A stretch of DNA of 64,000 nt from Clostridia bacterium. Lineage in GTDB: Bacteria; Bacillota; Clostridia; Lachnospirales; Lachnospiraceae. A model generated the notes under the pieces. The model was not told the origin of the DNA, made no database searches, and was given only the letters and a program-made list of their open reading frames with translations. The stretch spans positions 186,001 through 250,000 of the forward strand of contig QKJQ01000036.1 in NCBI GenBank assembly GCA_003249225.1. The letters run 5' to 3'. Positions 20,435-29,897 of this stretch are shown here, piece after piece. Positions within the stretch are counted from its first letter, which is position 1, and each line of letters opens with the position of its first letter. A program made the translations under genes and the position numbers.

Positions 20435-20568
20435 ATTTCTCCTCATTTCTGTAAAAGTATTTTGTAGAATAATAGTAAATGAAATGTCTTTCGGTCAAAG
20501 TTTGATACGTACATTCGTTCTGTTTTTAGTATACGTTCTGCAAAAGGAAATTTCAAGAGAAAAAGAAC

Positions 20569-20597
20569 TTGACAACAATGTATAAGCCCGATATAAT
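20569..20597 (+). promoter_or_regulatory. Consensus promoter of the ECF transporter operon
   Basis: Perfect TTGACA, 17-base spacer, perfect TATAAT. The strong promoter makes sense for an operon whose output is set downstream by T-box attenuation. Confidence 0.9.
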
Positions 20598-20603
20598 GAC
20601 CTC

Positions 20604-20868
20604 AAACCATTGAAGTGGAGATAAAACCATAGGATGCGCCTTACAGAGAACGAAAGATTAGCTGAGACTTTCGTGGAGATGCAATTTGGTAAATGGACCA
20701 CTGAGGGCGAGGTGAAAAGCTGAAGGAAAGAAAGCTTAGTATCTGAAGACGTAATCCGGCGTTAACGGTAGAGAATGTGATAGCATTTTCGTAAGAGAGG
20801 ACCTTCGGGTCAAAAAAGGTGGTACCGCAGATCAATTGTCTGTCCTTTTAACAGGGGCAGTTTTTTTT
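20604..20868 (+). ncRNA. T-box leader, probably tryptophan-specific
   Basis: The T-box core AAAGGTGGTACCGCAG is at 20815-20830, followed by a terminator (20840-20868, CTGTCC/GGGGCAG stem and eight T residues). The stem I apical part CGAAAG/CTTTCG is at 20651-20673. On its 3' side, AAATGGACCAC (20691-20701) fits the usual specifier-loop arrangement NNN-ACC, giving UGG (20694-20696), the Trp codon. This agrees with the TrpP-like protein encoded next. T-box identity is sure; specifier is strong inference. Confidence 0.9.
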
Positions 20869-20953
20869 ATGCTTAAAACCCCTGTCCTTACGAAAAGCTG
20901 TGTAAAAGCAACTAAATTTTTAGTGGCCGGAAAGCGGCAGAGTGGAGGATGTT

Positions 20954-21505
20954 ATGGAACAAAGAGCAGAAAAAAGAGTGTTGGATGTAAAAGCTAAAAA
21001 GGGATTGATTATCTCAGATCTTATCCTGATTGCGGTATTGCTGGCAGCAGGAGCCGTATTAAAATTCTTCGTAGGTTCCGTGGTGAATCTCGGAGGTATG
21101 AAACCAAACTTTATTATCGCAATGTACTGTCTGGCTATTATGCTGGTTCGACCAAAGCTCATCGAAGCAGGAATCATCGGTCTGATCGCCGGTGCAGTTT
21201 GCCAGTTCCTGCCGGGAACACCGTACCTGAACTTTGCTTCTGAGCTTATCGGTGCACTTGTTATGGCATTGATGATCAAGTTGCCGTTAAAGTTCAAAAA
21301 AGTTGATTTTAGTCCGGCAGTATCTACCTTTATCAGTACACTTGCAAGCGGTGCAGTCTTTGTATTTTTGTTGCTGACCTTTGTCGGAGCAGGAGACAAG
21401 ACAATTGCTTTCTTTGCACCTCTGGTTCTTGGAACCGCATTGATCAACGTTGTTATTGTTCAGCTCCTTTACATACCATTAAAACTGGCGCTGAAGAAAA
21501 AATAG
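20954..21505 (+). CDS. TrpP-like ECF transporter substrate-binding (S) component
   Basis: 183 residues with about five to six membrane spans. ATG 20954 has GTGGAGGATGTT upstream; GTG 20942 in the same frame lies within that site. The segment GGMKPNFIIAMYCLAIMLVRP resembles the signature of the TrpP tryptophan transporter family (GGMKPD...LAM). As the membrane S component it would bind the substrate and dock on the ATPase/EcfT module encoded by the next two genes. The Trp-type T-box upstream supports tryptophan or a close precursor as substrate. Confidence 0.8.
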   Translation: MEQRAEKRVLDVKAKKGLIISDLILIAVLLAAGAVLKFFVGSVVNLGGMKPNFIIAMYCLAIMLVRPKLIEAGIIGLIAGAVCQFLPGTPYLNFASELIGALVMALMIKLPLKFKKVDFSPAVSTFISTLASGAVFVFLLLTFVGAGDKTIAFFAPLVLGTALINVVIVQLLYIPLKLALKKK

Positions 21506-21521
21506 AAAAAGAGGTCTACCT

Positions 21522-23285
21522 ATGATTACGATCGATAATCTAAGCTTTCAATATCAGGATGATAAAGATATGGCGCTGAATGGCATAAGCCTTGAGATAG
21601 CAGAAGGTGATTTTCTTGGAATCATCGGTGAGTCCGGTGCAGGGAAATCAACCCTTGGCTATTCCATAAATGGGATCATTCCGCATCATTACAAAGGGGA
21701 TTACTACGGAAAAGTGACTGTGGCCGGTCTTGATACTTTTGAAGAAGAACCAAGTTCCCTGGCTCTTTTCGTGGGCAGTGTATTTCAGGATATTGACAGC
21801 CAGATGGTCGCTACCGTTGTGGAGGATGAGATTATATTCGGTCTCGAGAATTTTGGAGTAGCGAAAGATGAGATAGAAGACAGAATAGAATCAGCCCTAA
21901 AAGAGATCGGAATTCATCATCTGCGTCACCGGGAGATCAGCAGTTTAAGCGGCGGTCAGAAGCAGAAGGTCGCAATTGCGGCAATTGTAGCATTGCAGCC
22001 AAAGATTCTTTTGCTGGATGAACCGACCGGTGAGCTGGATCCAAAGAGCAGCCGTCAGATCTTTCAGATGCTCAAGCGCCTGAATGAAGAGCATAAGATG
22101 ACGATAGTTATCATAGAACAAAAAATTATGCTTCTGTGCGAATACGCCAGAAAACTTGCTGTCATGAAGCACGGAGAGCTGCTGTGTTATGGAAGTGTCC
22201 CTGATGTGGTAAAGCAATCAGACAAGCTGGAAGAAGCGGGTATTAATATTCCACGTGTTTCGACTCTTTGCCGCATGCTGAAAGAAAAAGGCCTGACACA
22301 GGAAGAGATGTGCATCCATGTCGATGAAACAGAAACGATGATTCGTCGGGATATTCTTTCTGGTTCGTGGAAAGTTCCAAAAGATAAGTCGTTAACTGCA
22401 AAGATAAGCCTGGCAGAGGAAGAGAAAAAGGCAATTGCAGGAGAGCTTACAGCAAGAGAGCCTAAGATAAGTGAACCAATTGTACAATTTGAGAATGTCA
22501 GCTTTGGCTACAGCAGTGACCCTGTCGTAAAAGATGTGAGTTTTACAATTCAAAAAGGCGAGTTTATTGCGCTTATCGGAGAAAATGGCGCAGGAAAATC
22601 AACACTCAGCAAGCTTTTTAACGGGCTTCATAAGCCGGCGAAAGGCACGGTTCATGTGAATCAGATGAACACGAAAGAAGTAAAGAGCAGCACGATGGCA
22701 AAAAGTGTCGGGTTTTTGTTTCAGAATCCCGATCGTCAGATCTGTCAGAATACGATTGCAGATGAGATTGCCTTTGGTCTTCGCTGTGTAATTGATGACA
22801 AAGCTGAGATAGAAAACAGGACGAACCGAACCATAGAATTCTTTGGATTTGACAGGGAGGCGGCACCATTTTCACAAAGCCGCGGAGAGCGTCAGCGGAT
22901 TGCACTGGCTTCCCTGATTGCCGTTGAGCCAAAGCTCCTGATCCTGGATGAGCCGACGACCGGCCTGGATTACCGTGAATGTATGGAAATGATGGAACAG
23001 ATCAATCTGCTGAACCAAAAAGGAGTAACGGTCGTTATGATCTGCCACGATATGGAAGTGGTTCTTGATTTTGCAAGGCGCGTTATTGTTCTGTCTGAGG
23101 GCCAGGTAATACTTGACGGACCGACAAGAGAGGTATTTCGTAACAAAGAAGCTTTACGGCAGGCTTCCATTCTGCCGCCGCAGATCACCGAACTTTCTCA
23201 GCGGCTGGGAGAGGCTTTCTGCAACGTTGACACAGCAGAAGAGATGCTTGCTCTTTTAATGGCAGGGAAGGAGATGGCGCGATGA
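21522..23285 (+). CDS. Energy-coupling factor transporter ATPase, two ABC domains fused
   Basis: 587 residues. Domain 1 (about 1-230): Walker A GESGAGKST, signature LSGGQKQKVA, Walker B ILLLDEPTGELD. Domain 2 (about 320-560): Walker A GENGAGKST, signature SRGERQRIA, Walker B LLILDEPTTGLD. The first-domain H-loop His is replaced: IVIIEQKIML where VxHD is usual, so domain 1 may be catalytically weaker; domain 2 keeps ICHDMEVV. Acts as the EcfA1/EcfA2 pair in one chain, powering the S component. RBS AAGAGGT; gene ends in a 4-base overlap with ecfT. Confidence 0.92.
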   Translation: MITIDNLSFQYQDDKDMALNGISLEIAEGDFLGIIGESGAGKSTLGYSINGIIPHHYKGDYYGKVTVAGLDTFEEEPSSLALFVGSVFQDIDSQMVATVVEDEIIFGLENFGVAKDEIEDRIESALKEIGIHHLRHREISSLSGGQKQKVAIAAIVALQPKILLLDEPTGELDPKSSRQIFQMLKRLNEEHKMTIVIIEQKIMLLCEYARKLAVMKHGELLCYGSVPDVVKQSDKLEEAGINIPRVSTLCRMLKEKGLTQEEMCIHVDETETMIRRDILSGSWKVPKDKSLTAKISLAEEEKKAIAGELTAREPKISEPIVQFENVSFGYSSDPVVKDVSFTIQKGEFIALIGENGAGKSTLSKLFNGLHKPAKGTVHVNQMNTKEVKSSTMAKSVGFLFQNPDRQICQNTIADEIAFGLRCVIDDKAEIENRTNRTIEFFGFDREAAPFSQSRGERQRIALASLIAVEPKLLILDEPTTGLDYRECMEMMEQINLLNQKGVTVVMICHDMEVVLDFARRVIVLSEGQVILDGPTREVFRNKEALRQASILPPQITELSQRLGEAFCNVDTAEEMLALLMAGKEMAR

Positions 23286-24052
23286 AAGGATTTTTTGACT
23301 ATATTCCAAACGATACCAGTCTGCACCGGCTGAATCCGATTACAAAGATCCTGCTTTCCTTTCTCATCTGCATTGCCTGCTTTGTCAGTGGCAATCCCTT
23401 CTTTTTGCTGGGTATCGTTGGGCTGAATCTGTTGCTGGGAGCTTATGCGGGAGCATTTTCACGTGCTGTGCGGCTGTTAAAGGGACTGCTTAAGATATCG
23501 ATACTTTTATTCATTATACAGATCCTTATTATCCAGAGCGGGGACGTCCTGATTTCACTGCCATTTCATCTTGCGGTGACGGCAAATGGTCTGATGACAG
23601 CAATTAAGCTTGTATTGCGGCTTGTCGGAGCGACGATTCCACTGGCACTCATGCTTTCCATAACCAGAATGAACGATCTGTCCAATGCTCTTGTAACGAA
23701 AGCGCATGTGCCATACAAATATGCTTTCACACTTACGACAGCGATCCGTTTCATTCCGGTCTTTACGGAAGAGATGGCTGGTATTATGGAAGCACAGGTA
23801 TCAAGAGGAGTAGAATTTGATACCAGAAACATTTTTAAAAAGATGAAACTGATTCTGCCGCTCTGCGTTCCGCTTTTAATTTCTTCGGTTAAAAAAGCAG
23901 ATGCCTCTGCAATATCGACAGAATTAAGAGGCTTTCATCTGCGGACGGCAAAAAGCTGTTATAAGTCATATCCCTTTTGTGCCGGCGACGCGGCAGCCTT
24001 TTTCTTTGGTATCCTATTGATTGCCGGGGCGGTTACACTGAACCTGTTGTAA
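23282..24052 (+). CDS. ecfT: Energy-coupling factor transporter transmembrane protein EcfT
   Basis: 256 residues, about five spans, start ATG overlapping the ATPase stop (ATGA). The EcfT coupling helices are visible: SRGVEFDTRNIF (about 178-190) with the conserved A/S-R-G box, and ADASAISTELRGFHLR with the second R-G box. The N-terminal LHRLNPITKILLS is the family start. It links the S component with the double ATPase. Confidence 0.93.
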   Translation: MKGFFDYIPNDTSLHRLNPITKILLSFLICIACFVSGNPFFLLGIVGLNLLLGAYAGAFSRAVRLLKGLLKISILLFIIQILIIQSGDVLISLPFHLAVTANGLMTAIKLVLRLVGATIPLALMLSITRMNDLSNALVTKAHVPYKYAFTLTTAIRFIPVFTEEMAGIMEAQVSRGVEFDTRNIFKKMKLILPLCVPLLISSVKKADASAISTELRGFHLRTAKSCYKSYPFCAGDAAAFFFGILLIAGAVTLNLL

Positions 24053-24091
24053 GCACGGTGCTGTTAGCAAAAATGCTAGAACCAAAGTGCA

Positions 24092-24115
24092 TAACAAGGA
24101 CGCGAAGTCTTGTTA
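24092..24115 (+). repeat. Short hairpin downstream of ecfT
   Basis: TAACAAGGAC pairs with GTCTTGTTA (one bulge). No T run follows, so it is not a terminator on its own. Confidence 0.5.
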
Positions 24116-24137
24116 CAGTACAGCAGGGACCTGGTAT

Positions 24138-24169
24138 AGCAGGATACCAGAAGCAGGATACCAGAAGCA
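24138..24169. repeat. Tandem 14-bp repeat
   Basis: AGCAGGATACCAGA occurs twice back to back (24138-24151, 24152-24165) and is followed by a third AGCA. It lies in the untranslated region between ecfT and its terminator. Confidence 0.8.
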
Positions 24170-24200
24170 AAATACCTACGAACTCCAACTGCATAACAGT

Positions 24201-24256
24201 AAAAGAGGTCAAGGACCAATATCATCTCTCGTGACATTGGATCTATGACCTCTTTT
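24201..24256. terminator. Terminator of the ECF operon
   Basis: Arms AAAAGAGGTCA and TGACCTCTTTT around a 34-base centre which can extend the stem (GGACCAATATC with GACATTGGATC). Symmetric A/T tails make it usable from both sides. Confidence 0.75.
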
Positions 24257-24364
24257 CTACTATTATCATACCACAAAAAGGCCGAAAATTCAAGACTTGT
24301 AATGCTTTATAAGGTGCGCTACACTCTGAGTTCAATAGAAAGTATGAATTTCAGGAGGCGGCCT

Positions 24365-24916
24365 ATGAAGGATGAATTACGGTTAATTGATCAGATGGAA
24401 CAGTTAGTACGGCTAAAACAGGAAAATGAGATTCAAAGTATTTTGAAAAAAAATGATGATACAGAAAAATTCGGACTGGTTCTGTCGAGAGAAGATGCAG
24501 AAATTCTGGCGATTGGACATCAGGATTCGCTCCGGGAACAACGCCGTGTTGAATTTGGTCAGGGCGTAATTGAAAAAATAATCTTTTACTTTTGTGATTC
24601 TTCTTATCTAAATCAGGAGTCATACAGGGACAGTCTGCTGGAACTGCAGGAGATCTTCTATCTATATAAGAATGAGACCGAGGATGAACTAACGGATGAG
24701 GAGTTACTTGAGCTTATGCGGGATCTCTTTGATACTATCTGTTTTGGATCGCTGGAATACCTGGCAGAGACTTGTCTGGAGCGGTTTGCACAGGCAGTCA
24801 GAAACGGATACCGGGGATTTATTCAGACGCAGGGAAGAGGAGAACAACAAACGGTCTCTGAGGAAGTTCGGTGGGATCGGGAGCTATTTCTAACAACTTT
24901 GAAAGAATTATTCTAA
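24365..24916 (+). CDS. DUF6323 family protein
   Basis: 183 residues from ATG 24365, with AGGAGG at 24352-24357; upstream in-frame codons lie beyond this site. Soluble, strongly acidic and helical. Conserved-looking stretches are GLVLSREDAEILA (about 37-49), RVEFGQGVIEKIIFYFCDS and ELMRDLFDTICFGSLE. I recognise it as the small DUF6323 protein of Lachnospiraceae, often beside a larger DUF6179 gene, which is absent here. Function unknown. Confidence 0.7.
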   Translation: MKDELRLIDQMEQLVRLKQENEIQSILKKNDDTEKFGLVLSREDAEILAIGHQDSLREQRRVEFGQGVIEKIIFYFCDSSYLNQESYRDSLLELQEIFYLYKNETEDELTDEELLELMRDLFDTICFGSLEYLAETCLERFAQAVRNGYRGFIQTQGRGEQQTVSEEVRWDRELFLTTLKELF

Positions 24917-25106
24917 AGAAGAATATTTTTATGGAATAATTTACTTGTTTTTTGTATACTATACAATGTAGTGGTATTCTGTAAAATCTATGTATAGAAC
25001 ATGTTAAATCAGGTTCATCGTTGAGTTTTGCCTTTGAAAATACAACTGCAAAAAATAAAAATAACTGCATGGATATCAGTATTTCATGCATCAGATCGGA
25101 GATAAA

Positions 25107-26024
25107 ATGCAGCAGATGGCAGGATATTTATTTGTCCATTTTACAGGAGAAGGAGAAAATGGTGAACAGATCTATTTCTCTCTTAGCAGGGATGGGCTGC
25201 ACTGGGAGGATTTGAATCACGGGGAACCTGTGCTTACCTCAACCACCGGAGAATGCGGTGCCAGAGATCCGTTTATTATGCGCTCTGTTGATAACAAGAA
25301 ATTCTATATGATCGCAACCGATCTTAGAATCGCATCCGGAAAAGGCTGGAGTGTTGCACAGTACGAAGGCAGCAGGGACCTTCTGGTATGGGAAAGCCAG
25401 GATCTGGTACACTGGACCAAAGAAGCAGCCGTAACAGTCGGTGTCGAGGGTGCCGGATGTGTGTGGGCACCGGAAGCAATCTATGACCGTAAGAATGATG
25501 ATTACCTGGTTTTCTGGGCATCCATGACAAAAGAAGCAAAAGAAGCAGAAGCAAAACAAAAAATATATTACGCAAAGACAAAAGATTTTCGAACATTTTC
25601 GCCGACGGTTAAATACATCGAGAGAGAGAACCATATCATTGATACCTCTATCATAGAAGAGCAGGGTGTTTACTATCGGATATCGAAAGACGAGACGACA
25701 AAGAATATACGTATCGATTCCTGTGACGACCTGATCAACGGACCGTTCTTCCCTATATCTGCTCCGGTTCTTGAAGCACTGCATGGTGTTGAGGGACCAA
25801 CCGCGTTTCGGTTTTATGACACAGGAGAATGGTGCCTGATGGTTGATCAATATGCGACAGGGAAAGGCTATCTGCCTTTAACAACGCAGTCCTGGGCATC
25901 CGGTGAGTTCGAAATAATGGATTCAACAGATTATGATATGGGAAAGACAAAAAAGAGACATGGATCAATTCTTTTAATTACAGACGATGAATATCAGAAC
26001 TTATTACTTGCTTATGGAGACTAG
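25107..26024 (+). CDS. Glycoside hydrolase family 43-like enzyme
   Basis: 305 residues from ATG 25107, with CGGAGAT seven bases upstream (25086 is an alternative ATG). Five-bladed propeller features: GYLFVHFTGEG, then GARDPFIMRS near the start, VHWTKEAAVTV with the DLVHW blade motif, and VWAPEAIYDRKNDDYLVFWAS at the third blade, all common in GH43 arabinanase/xylosidase relatives. No signal peptide, so cytoplasmic. Likely acts on arabinose- or xylose-containing oligosaccharides with the GH51 and GH127 enzymes of this window, but the exact linkage cannot be read from sequence. Confidence 0.8.
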   Translation: MQQMAGYLFVHFTGEGENGEQIYFSLSRDGLHWEDLNHGEPVLTSTTGECGARDPFIMRSVDNKKFYMIATDLRIASGKGWSVAQYEGSRDLLVWESQDLVHWTKEAAVTVGVEGAGCVWAPEAIYDRKNDDYLVFWASMTKEAKEAEAKQKIYYAKTKDFRTFSPTVKYIERENHIIDTSIIEEQGVYYRISKDETTKNIRIDSCDDLINGPFFPISAPVLEALHGVEGPTAFRFYDTGEWCLMVDQYATGKGYLPLTTQSWASGEFEIMDSTDYDMGKTKKRHGSILLITDDEYQNLLLAYGD

Positions 26025-26025
26025 T

Positions 26026-26066
26026 TAATTCCGGATAAATTGCTTGCAGTTAAACCGGAATTATTT
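26026..26066. terminator. Terminator after the GH43 gene
   Basis: TAATTCCGG and CCGGAATTA arms, followed by TTTT, beginning two bases after the stop codon. Confidence 0.75.
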
Positions 26067-26130
26067 TGACGGAAGATCTTATGGCAACATGGGGGATGCT
26101 GACATAAGATACATGTAAGGGAGAGAGTAT

Positions 26131-27534
26131 ATGGAGAAAGTAAATGATTTTACTCAGGGGGGAATGGGTAAAAACATTATGAAGCTGGCTGTTCCATTAA
26201 TGCTGGCTCAGTTGGTCAATGTTCTTTATAACATAGTAGACCGCATGTATATCGCAAGAATACCGGAGACAGGGACACTTGCACTTACCGGACTTGGCGT
26301 TGTGTTACCGGTCACGTTATGTATCAGTGCATTTACTCAGTTGTTCGGCTCAGGCGGAGCTCCGTTATGTTCGATAGCAAGAGGACGCGGTGATCATGAT
26401 ACGGCAGAAGAGATTATGGGAAATTCTTTTCTGCTTCTTGTGCTGTCCGGTATAGCGCTTACGGTTATTGGTATGTTTGTTAAAAAACCTCTTTTGTATC
26501 TTTTCGGAGCCAGCGATGTTACGATCGGCTTTGCCAACGCCTATGCAGAGATCTATCTTCTTGGCAGTCTGTTCGTTATGATCGGTCTTGGAATGAATCC
26601 CTTCATTAATTCACAGGGGTTTGGGCGGACCGGGATGATGACGGTCATCATCGGAGCAATCATAAACATAGCACTTGACCCGATTTTTATCTTTGCTTTT
26701 GGTATGGGTGTCCGCGGGGCAGCCCTTGCAACTGTTCTGGCGCAGGGAATCTCATCGCTTTGGGTGCTGCGCTTTTTGCATAGCGAAAAAGCAATTCTGA
26801 GACTGCGGTATCGTTATCTGCGGCTGCAGTGGAAGCATGTGAAAAATATTACCATGCTGGGTATTTCGGGCTTTGTAATGTCTCTGACATCAAGTGCCGT
26901 GCAGATCATAAACAATAACATGCTGCAGCAGTACGGCGGCGATATGTATGTTGCCTCCATGACAATTATCAATTCCATCCGCGAGATATTCTCCCTTCCT
27001 GTCTTTGGACTAATGCAGGGGGCGCAGCCTGTACTTGGGTATAACTACGGTGCGAAAGCATATGAACGTGTTAAAAAGGGAATAATATTCATAACGATTG
27101 CCGGAACGATCTACACCTGTACGGCAGTGGGAATCACGAACCTGTTCCCTGGCTTCTTTATCCGTATCTTCACACAGGATGTGTCAGTGGTCAGCCTGAC
27201 AATTCCCTGTCTTAAACTATACTTCTTTGGCTTTTATATGATGTCCTTCCACTTTGCCGGACAGACGGTCTTCCTTTCTCTTGGAAAATCAAAGCATGCA
27301 GCTTTCTTCTCCATGCTTCGAAAGGTAGTGATCGTTATACCGATGACCTTGATCCTGCCTCACTGGTTCGGTTCAAGCGGTGTATTTGCGGCAGAGCCTA
27401 TTTCCAATTTTGTTGCCGGTGTTGTATGCTTTACAACAATGATGCTTACCGTATGGAGAGAAATCGATGACAAGGATAAACGCATAAAAGCGAGTGAAAC
27501 CGGAAAGGTCAGAATGCATGAAGGGGATAAATAA
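26131..27534 (+). CDS. MATE family efflux transporter
   Basis: 467 residues, twelve predicted spans. MGKNIMKLAVPLMLAQLVN is the MATE entry, with the two halves of the fold meeting near LRLRYRYLRLQWKHVK (about 225-240). GGAPLCSIARGRGDHD and MQGAQPVLGYNYGAKA are the paired conserved loops of each half. It exports cationic drugs or metabolites with Na+ or H+. Start ATG with GGGAGAG upstream. Confidence 0.92.
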   Translation: MEKVNDFTQGGMGKNIMKLAVPLMLAQLVNVLYNIVDRMYIARIPETGTLALTGLGVVLPVTLCISAFTQLFGSGGAPLCSIARGRGDHDTAEEIMGNSFLLLVLSGIALTVIGMFVKKPLLYLFGASDVTIGFANAYAEIYLLGSLFVMIGLGMNPFINSQGFGRTGMMTVIIGAIINIALDPIFIFAFGMGVRGAALATVLAQGISSLWVLRFLHSEKAILRLRYRYLRLQWKHVKNITMLGISGFVMSLTSSAVQIINNNMLQQYGGDMYVASMTIINSIREIFSLPVFGLMQGAQPVLGYNYGAKAYERVKKGIIFITIAGTIYTCTAVGITNLFPGFFIRIFTQDVSVVSLTIPCLKLYFFGFYMMSFHFAGQTVFLSLGKSKHAAFFSMLRKVVIVIPMTLILPHWFGSSGVFAAEPISNFVAGVVCFTTMMLTVWREIDDKDKRIKASETGKVRMHEGDK

Positions 27535-28294
27535 AGAAGGAAATGTTCCAGAATGGTATAGAAAAATTGAAGAAGAAACAAAGACAGCCTTACAGGAATT
27601 GTCCGATGAATCCTATGCGGCATTTTCATCAAATCTCCTGCCGGGTGTGAAAAACATCCTTGGCGTAAGACTTCCTATGCTTCGAAAACTTGCAAAGACA
27701 CTGGTAAAAAAGATTCCCGGCGAAGATGGCATCTTTCAGTATCTTGAGCTTGCAAAAGACCAAAGCTTTGAGGAAATCATGCTGCAAGGTTTTGTAATCG
27801 GATATAGTGATCTTACCGATGATAGGATGTATAAGGCGGTGGAAGTGTTTCTTCCCCGTATTGATAACTGGTCTGTGTGTGACAGTTTTTGTACAACAAT
27901 AAAGCGCTTCCCAAAAGACCGGAAGCGCTGTTTTGCATTTTTGCTGGATTGTCTTGGAAGAGCTGAAGAAAGGACCTATGACAGGCGATTTGCAATCGTC
28001 ATGATGCTTCTGTATTACATTGATGAAGAGTACATCGAATGTGTTCTAAAAGCTATGGAACAGGTATCTTCCAATCAGTATTACGTCAATATGGCAAGAG
28101 CGTGGGGCATCTCCATGTGCTATATAAAGTATCCGGAAAGAACAACAGCCTTTCTGTCAGCTGCGAAACTGGATGATTTTACATACCGTCTTTCGATCCG
28201 AAAGATCTGCGAATCCACAGTCGTAAGCAAAGAAGCAAAAGAAGAAGTTAAAAAGCTTTACAGATCCAGAAGTAAAACGGTAAATACGGTATAA
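27518..28294 (+). CDS. AlkD-like DNA alkylation repair protein
   Basis: 258 residues from ATG 27518; an ATG at 27494 is also open. HEAT-repeat solenoid in the style of AlkD: SNLLPGVKNILGVRLPMLRKLA is split over the first two helices, with IDNWSVCDSFCTTIK later carrying the conserved W and D of the base-flipping-free glycosylase site, and RAWGISMCYIKYPE near the end. It would remove N3/N7-alkylated purines. It overlaps the MATE gene by 17 bases (coupled) and the convergent lipoprotein gene by 37 bases. Confidence 0.88.
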   Translation: MKGINKEGNVPEWYRKIEEETKTALQELSDESYAAFSSNLLPGVKNILGVRLPMLRKLAKTLVKKIPGEDGIFQYLELAKDQSFEEIMLQGFVIGYSDLTDDRMYKAVEVFLPRIDNWSVCDSFCTTIKRFPKDRKRCFAFLLDCLGRAEERTYDRRFAIVMMLLYYIDEEYIECVLKAMEQVSSNQYYVNMARAWGISMCYIKYPERTTAFLSAAKLDDFTYRLSIRKICESTVVSKEAKEEVKKLYRSRSKTVNTV

Positions 28295-29775
28295 TCCCCG
28301 CGCTTGTAAAGGGGATAGTAACCGATCCGACCCTGATAGTATCTTCCGATTATGGTAGTAAAATCAGGTGATTCATATTCCGGATACAGGATCGTGATTT
28401 CTGTCAATCCCTGTGCGAATAGTTCTGCAAACTTATCTTCATAAGAGCTTATGGAATCTATGATATGACCCTCATATATGGTATAGGTGTAATTCGTAGC
28501 GGTACATACCGGGAAGCCATCGTCAATTGTCATATCTGATAAAGTAAAGCTGTCCGGAATAAGAAAATACTGATAACTTACATATCCTTTGGTATCCGGT
28601 GTCGGATCATCAGATGTGGTATCAATGTTATACCAGTCGCCATCCAGCTGCACCAGATTCCAGGCATGGGGGATGTTGTTACCTTGTGAGTCCTTTTTAT
28701 AGCCTGTCGCGACCATATCTTCGATGCCAAGACAGGTCATGAATAAGTCAAATGTCTCTGCATAGCCCTGACATACCGCAACGTGATTGATAAGTACGCC
28801 CTCCACGGTAAAGGAAGCATCGGAGATCGTTTCACTGGAACTATAGTATGCCATATCATATGCTGTATTCAGTACAATGAAATCATGGATTGCTTTCACC
28901 TTATCATAATCGCTCATACCACTCGTAATCAGGGAGGATAAGGTATCAATTACAATGTTATAGATCTTTGTTTCCGTCTGGGACAGACCCGACATGTCTC
29001 CGGTCACATAGGCATAAGCACTGGTGTTGGTCACCGTAATGGTGATCGTCTTTGTTCGTCCGGCTACCGTAAGGGTTATATCTGTCGTTCCGGGTTTTTT
29101 TGTTGTAATTGTTCCATTATAGGATATGGAAGCAACAGAAGAATTGGAAACTGTATAGCTGCCCTGCAGATACTCCGAGGTTGCTGAATTAACTGCATAG
29201 TAACGATTCATTGCATTCCCAACCGGAATTGACAGATCCTGCGGGATATAAAAAGTTACACGCTCCACATAGCCGGTAAACACAGGCGGAGGCGTCGGTG
29301 TTGCTGTAGCGGAAGCTGGTTTTGGTGTTGCAGTCGGCTTACTGGTGACTGTCGGAGAACTTGTGGACTGGGCTGGCGTTGGTGTATTGGATGGAACCGC
29401 AGTAGGTACCGGGGTAGGACTTGAGGTTGGAGACGGAGTACTGGTAGGTACCGGAGTATCGGTCGGCACAACCGCAATCGTAACCGTCGGAACAGGAGAC
29501 GAAGTTGCTGTCTCTTCAGGCTCAAGGGAAGGGGCACTTACCGGGGTCGGCGTCTCAAGGGTAGTTGTCGGCCCGTCAGACGGAGAACTTATAAAAATGT
29601 CTGCATTGCTGCCAGCTTCCGTAACAGGAACGGCAGCTGAAGTCGGAGCAGGAGTAGAAGTGACCAGAACAAGAGAATTACTTTCTGAGTCTTTTACTGA
29701 TGGGAAGGAAAAGCTGCATCCGGTAAGAAGTACGGAAAAACAGCATACAATGCTAAGTGTTTTACAATATTTCAT
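28258..29775 (-). CDS. Transglutaminase-domain lipoprotein with Pro/Thr-rich linker and Ig-like domain
   Basis: 505 residues from ATG 29773-29775 (GAGAGGTTTCTT upstream). Lipoprotein signal with lipobox LLTGC (residues 16-20). Next a ~140-residue low-complexity linker of TPTP/TSTPSP-type repeats, probably a wall-spanning spacer. A Big_2-like domain follows (VERVTFYIPQD to TITITVT), then a transglutaminase-like domain with the triad Cys in VCQGYAETF, His in IPHAWNLV and Asp in WYNIDTTSDD. Such proteins may be cell-surface proteases or cross-linking enzymes. The linker DNA is repetitive and also gives a long spurious plus-strand frame (29345-29803). Confidence 0.88.
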   Translation of the reverse strand: MKYCKTLSIVCCFSVLLTGCSFSFPSVKDSESNSLVLVTSTPAPTSAAVPVTEAGSNADIFISSPSDGPTTTLETPTPVSAPSLEPEETATSSPVPTVTIAVVPTDTPVPTSTPSPTSSPTPVPTAVPSNTPTPAQSTSSPTVTSKPTATPKPASATATPTPPPVFTGYVERVTFYIPQDLSIPVGNAMNRYYAVNSATSEYLQGSYTVSNSSVASISYNGTITTKKPGTTDITLTVAGRTKTITITVTNTSAYAYVTGDMSGLSQTETKIYNIVIDTLSSLITSGMSDYDKVKAIHDFIVLNTAYDMAYYSSSETISDASFTVEGVLINHVAVCQGYAETFDLFMTCLGIEDMVATGYKKDSQGNNIPHAWNLVQLDGDWYNIDTTSDDPTPDTKGYVSYQYFLIPDSFTLSDMTIDDGFPVCTATNYTYTIYEGHIIDSISSYEDKFAELFAQGLTEITILYPEYESPDFTTIIGRYYQGRIGYYPLYKRGDYTVFTVLLLDL

Positions 29776-29897
29776 AAGAAACCTCTCTATAATAAACGGG
29801 TGATCCGGGGATTCGTAAAGTTGCAGTAATCTGGTATGCAGCCGTTGAAGCTGCATCTTTCTATACAATGGCATTATACGACAAAAAGAGAAAAAAT

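Noticed and set aside
20920..21447. 175-codon minus-strand frame over the S component gene
   Set aside because: The plus-strand gene has T-box, ribosome binding site and TrpP-like motif; the minus frame is its shadow.
25239..25850. 203-codon minus-strand frame inside the GH43 gene
   Set aside because: Antisense shadow; composition unlike a protein and no ribosome binding site.
29345..29803. Plus-strand open frame of 152 codons over the lipoprotein gene
   Set aside because: It mirrors the Thr/Pro repeat of the minus-strand lipoprotein, whose start, lipobox and catalytic triad are clear. The mirrored Val/Gly-rich sequence is a by-product of the repetitive linker.
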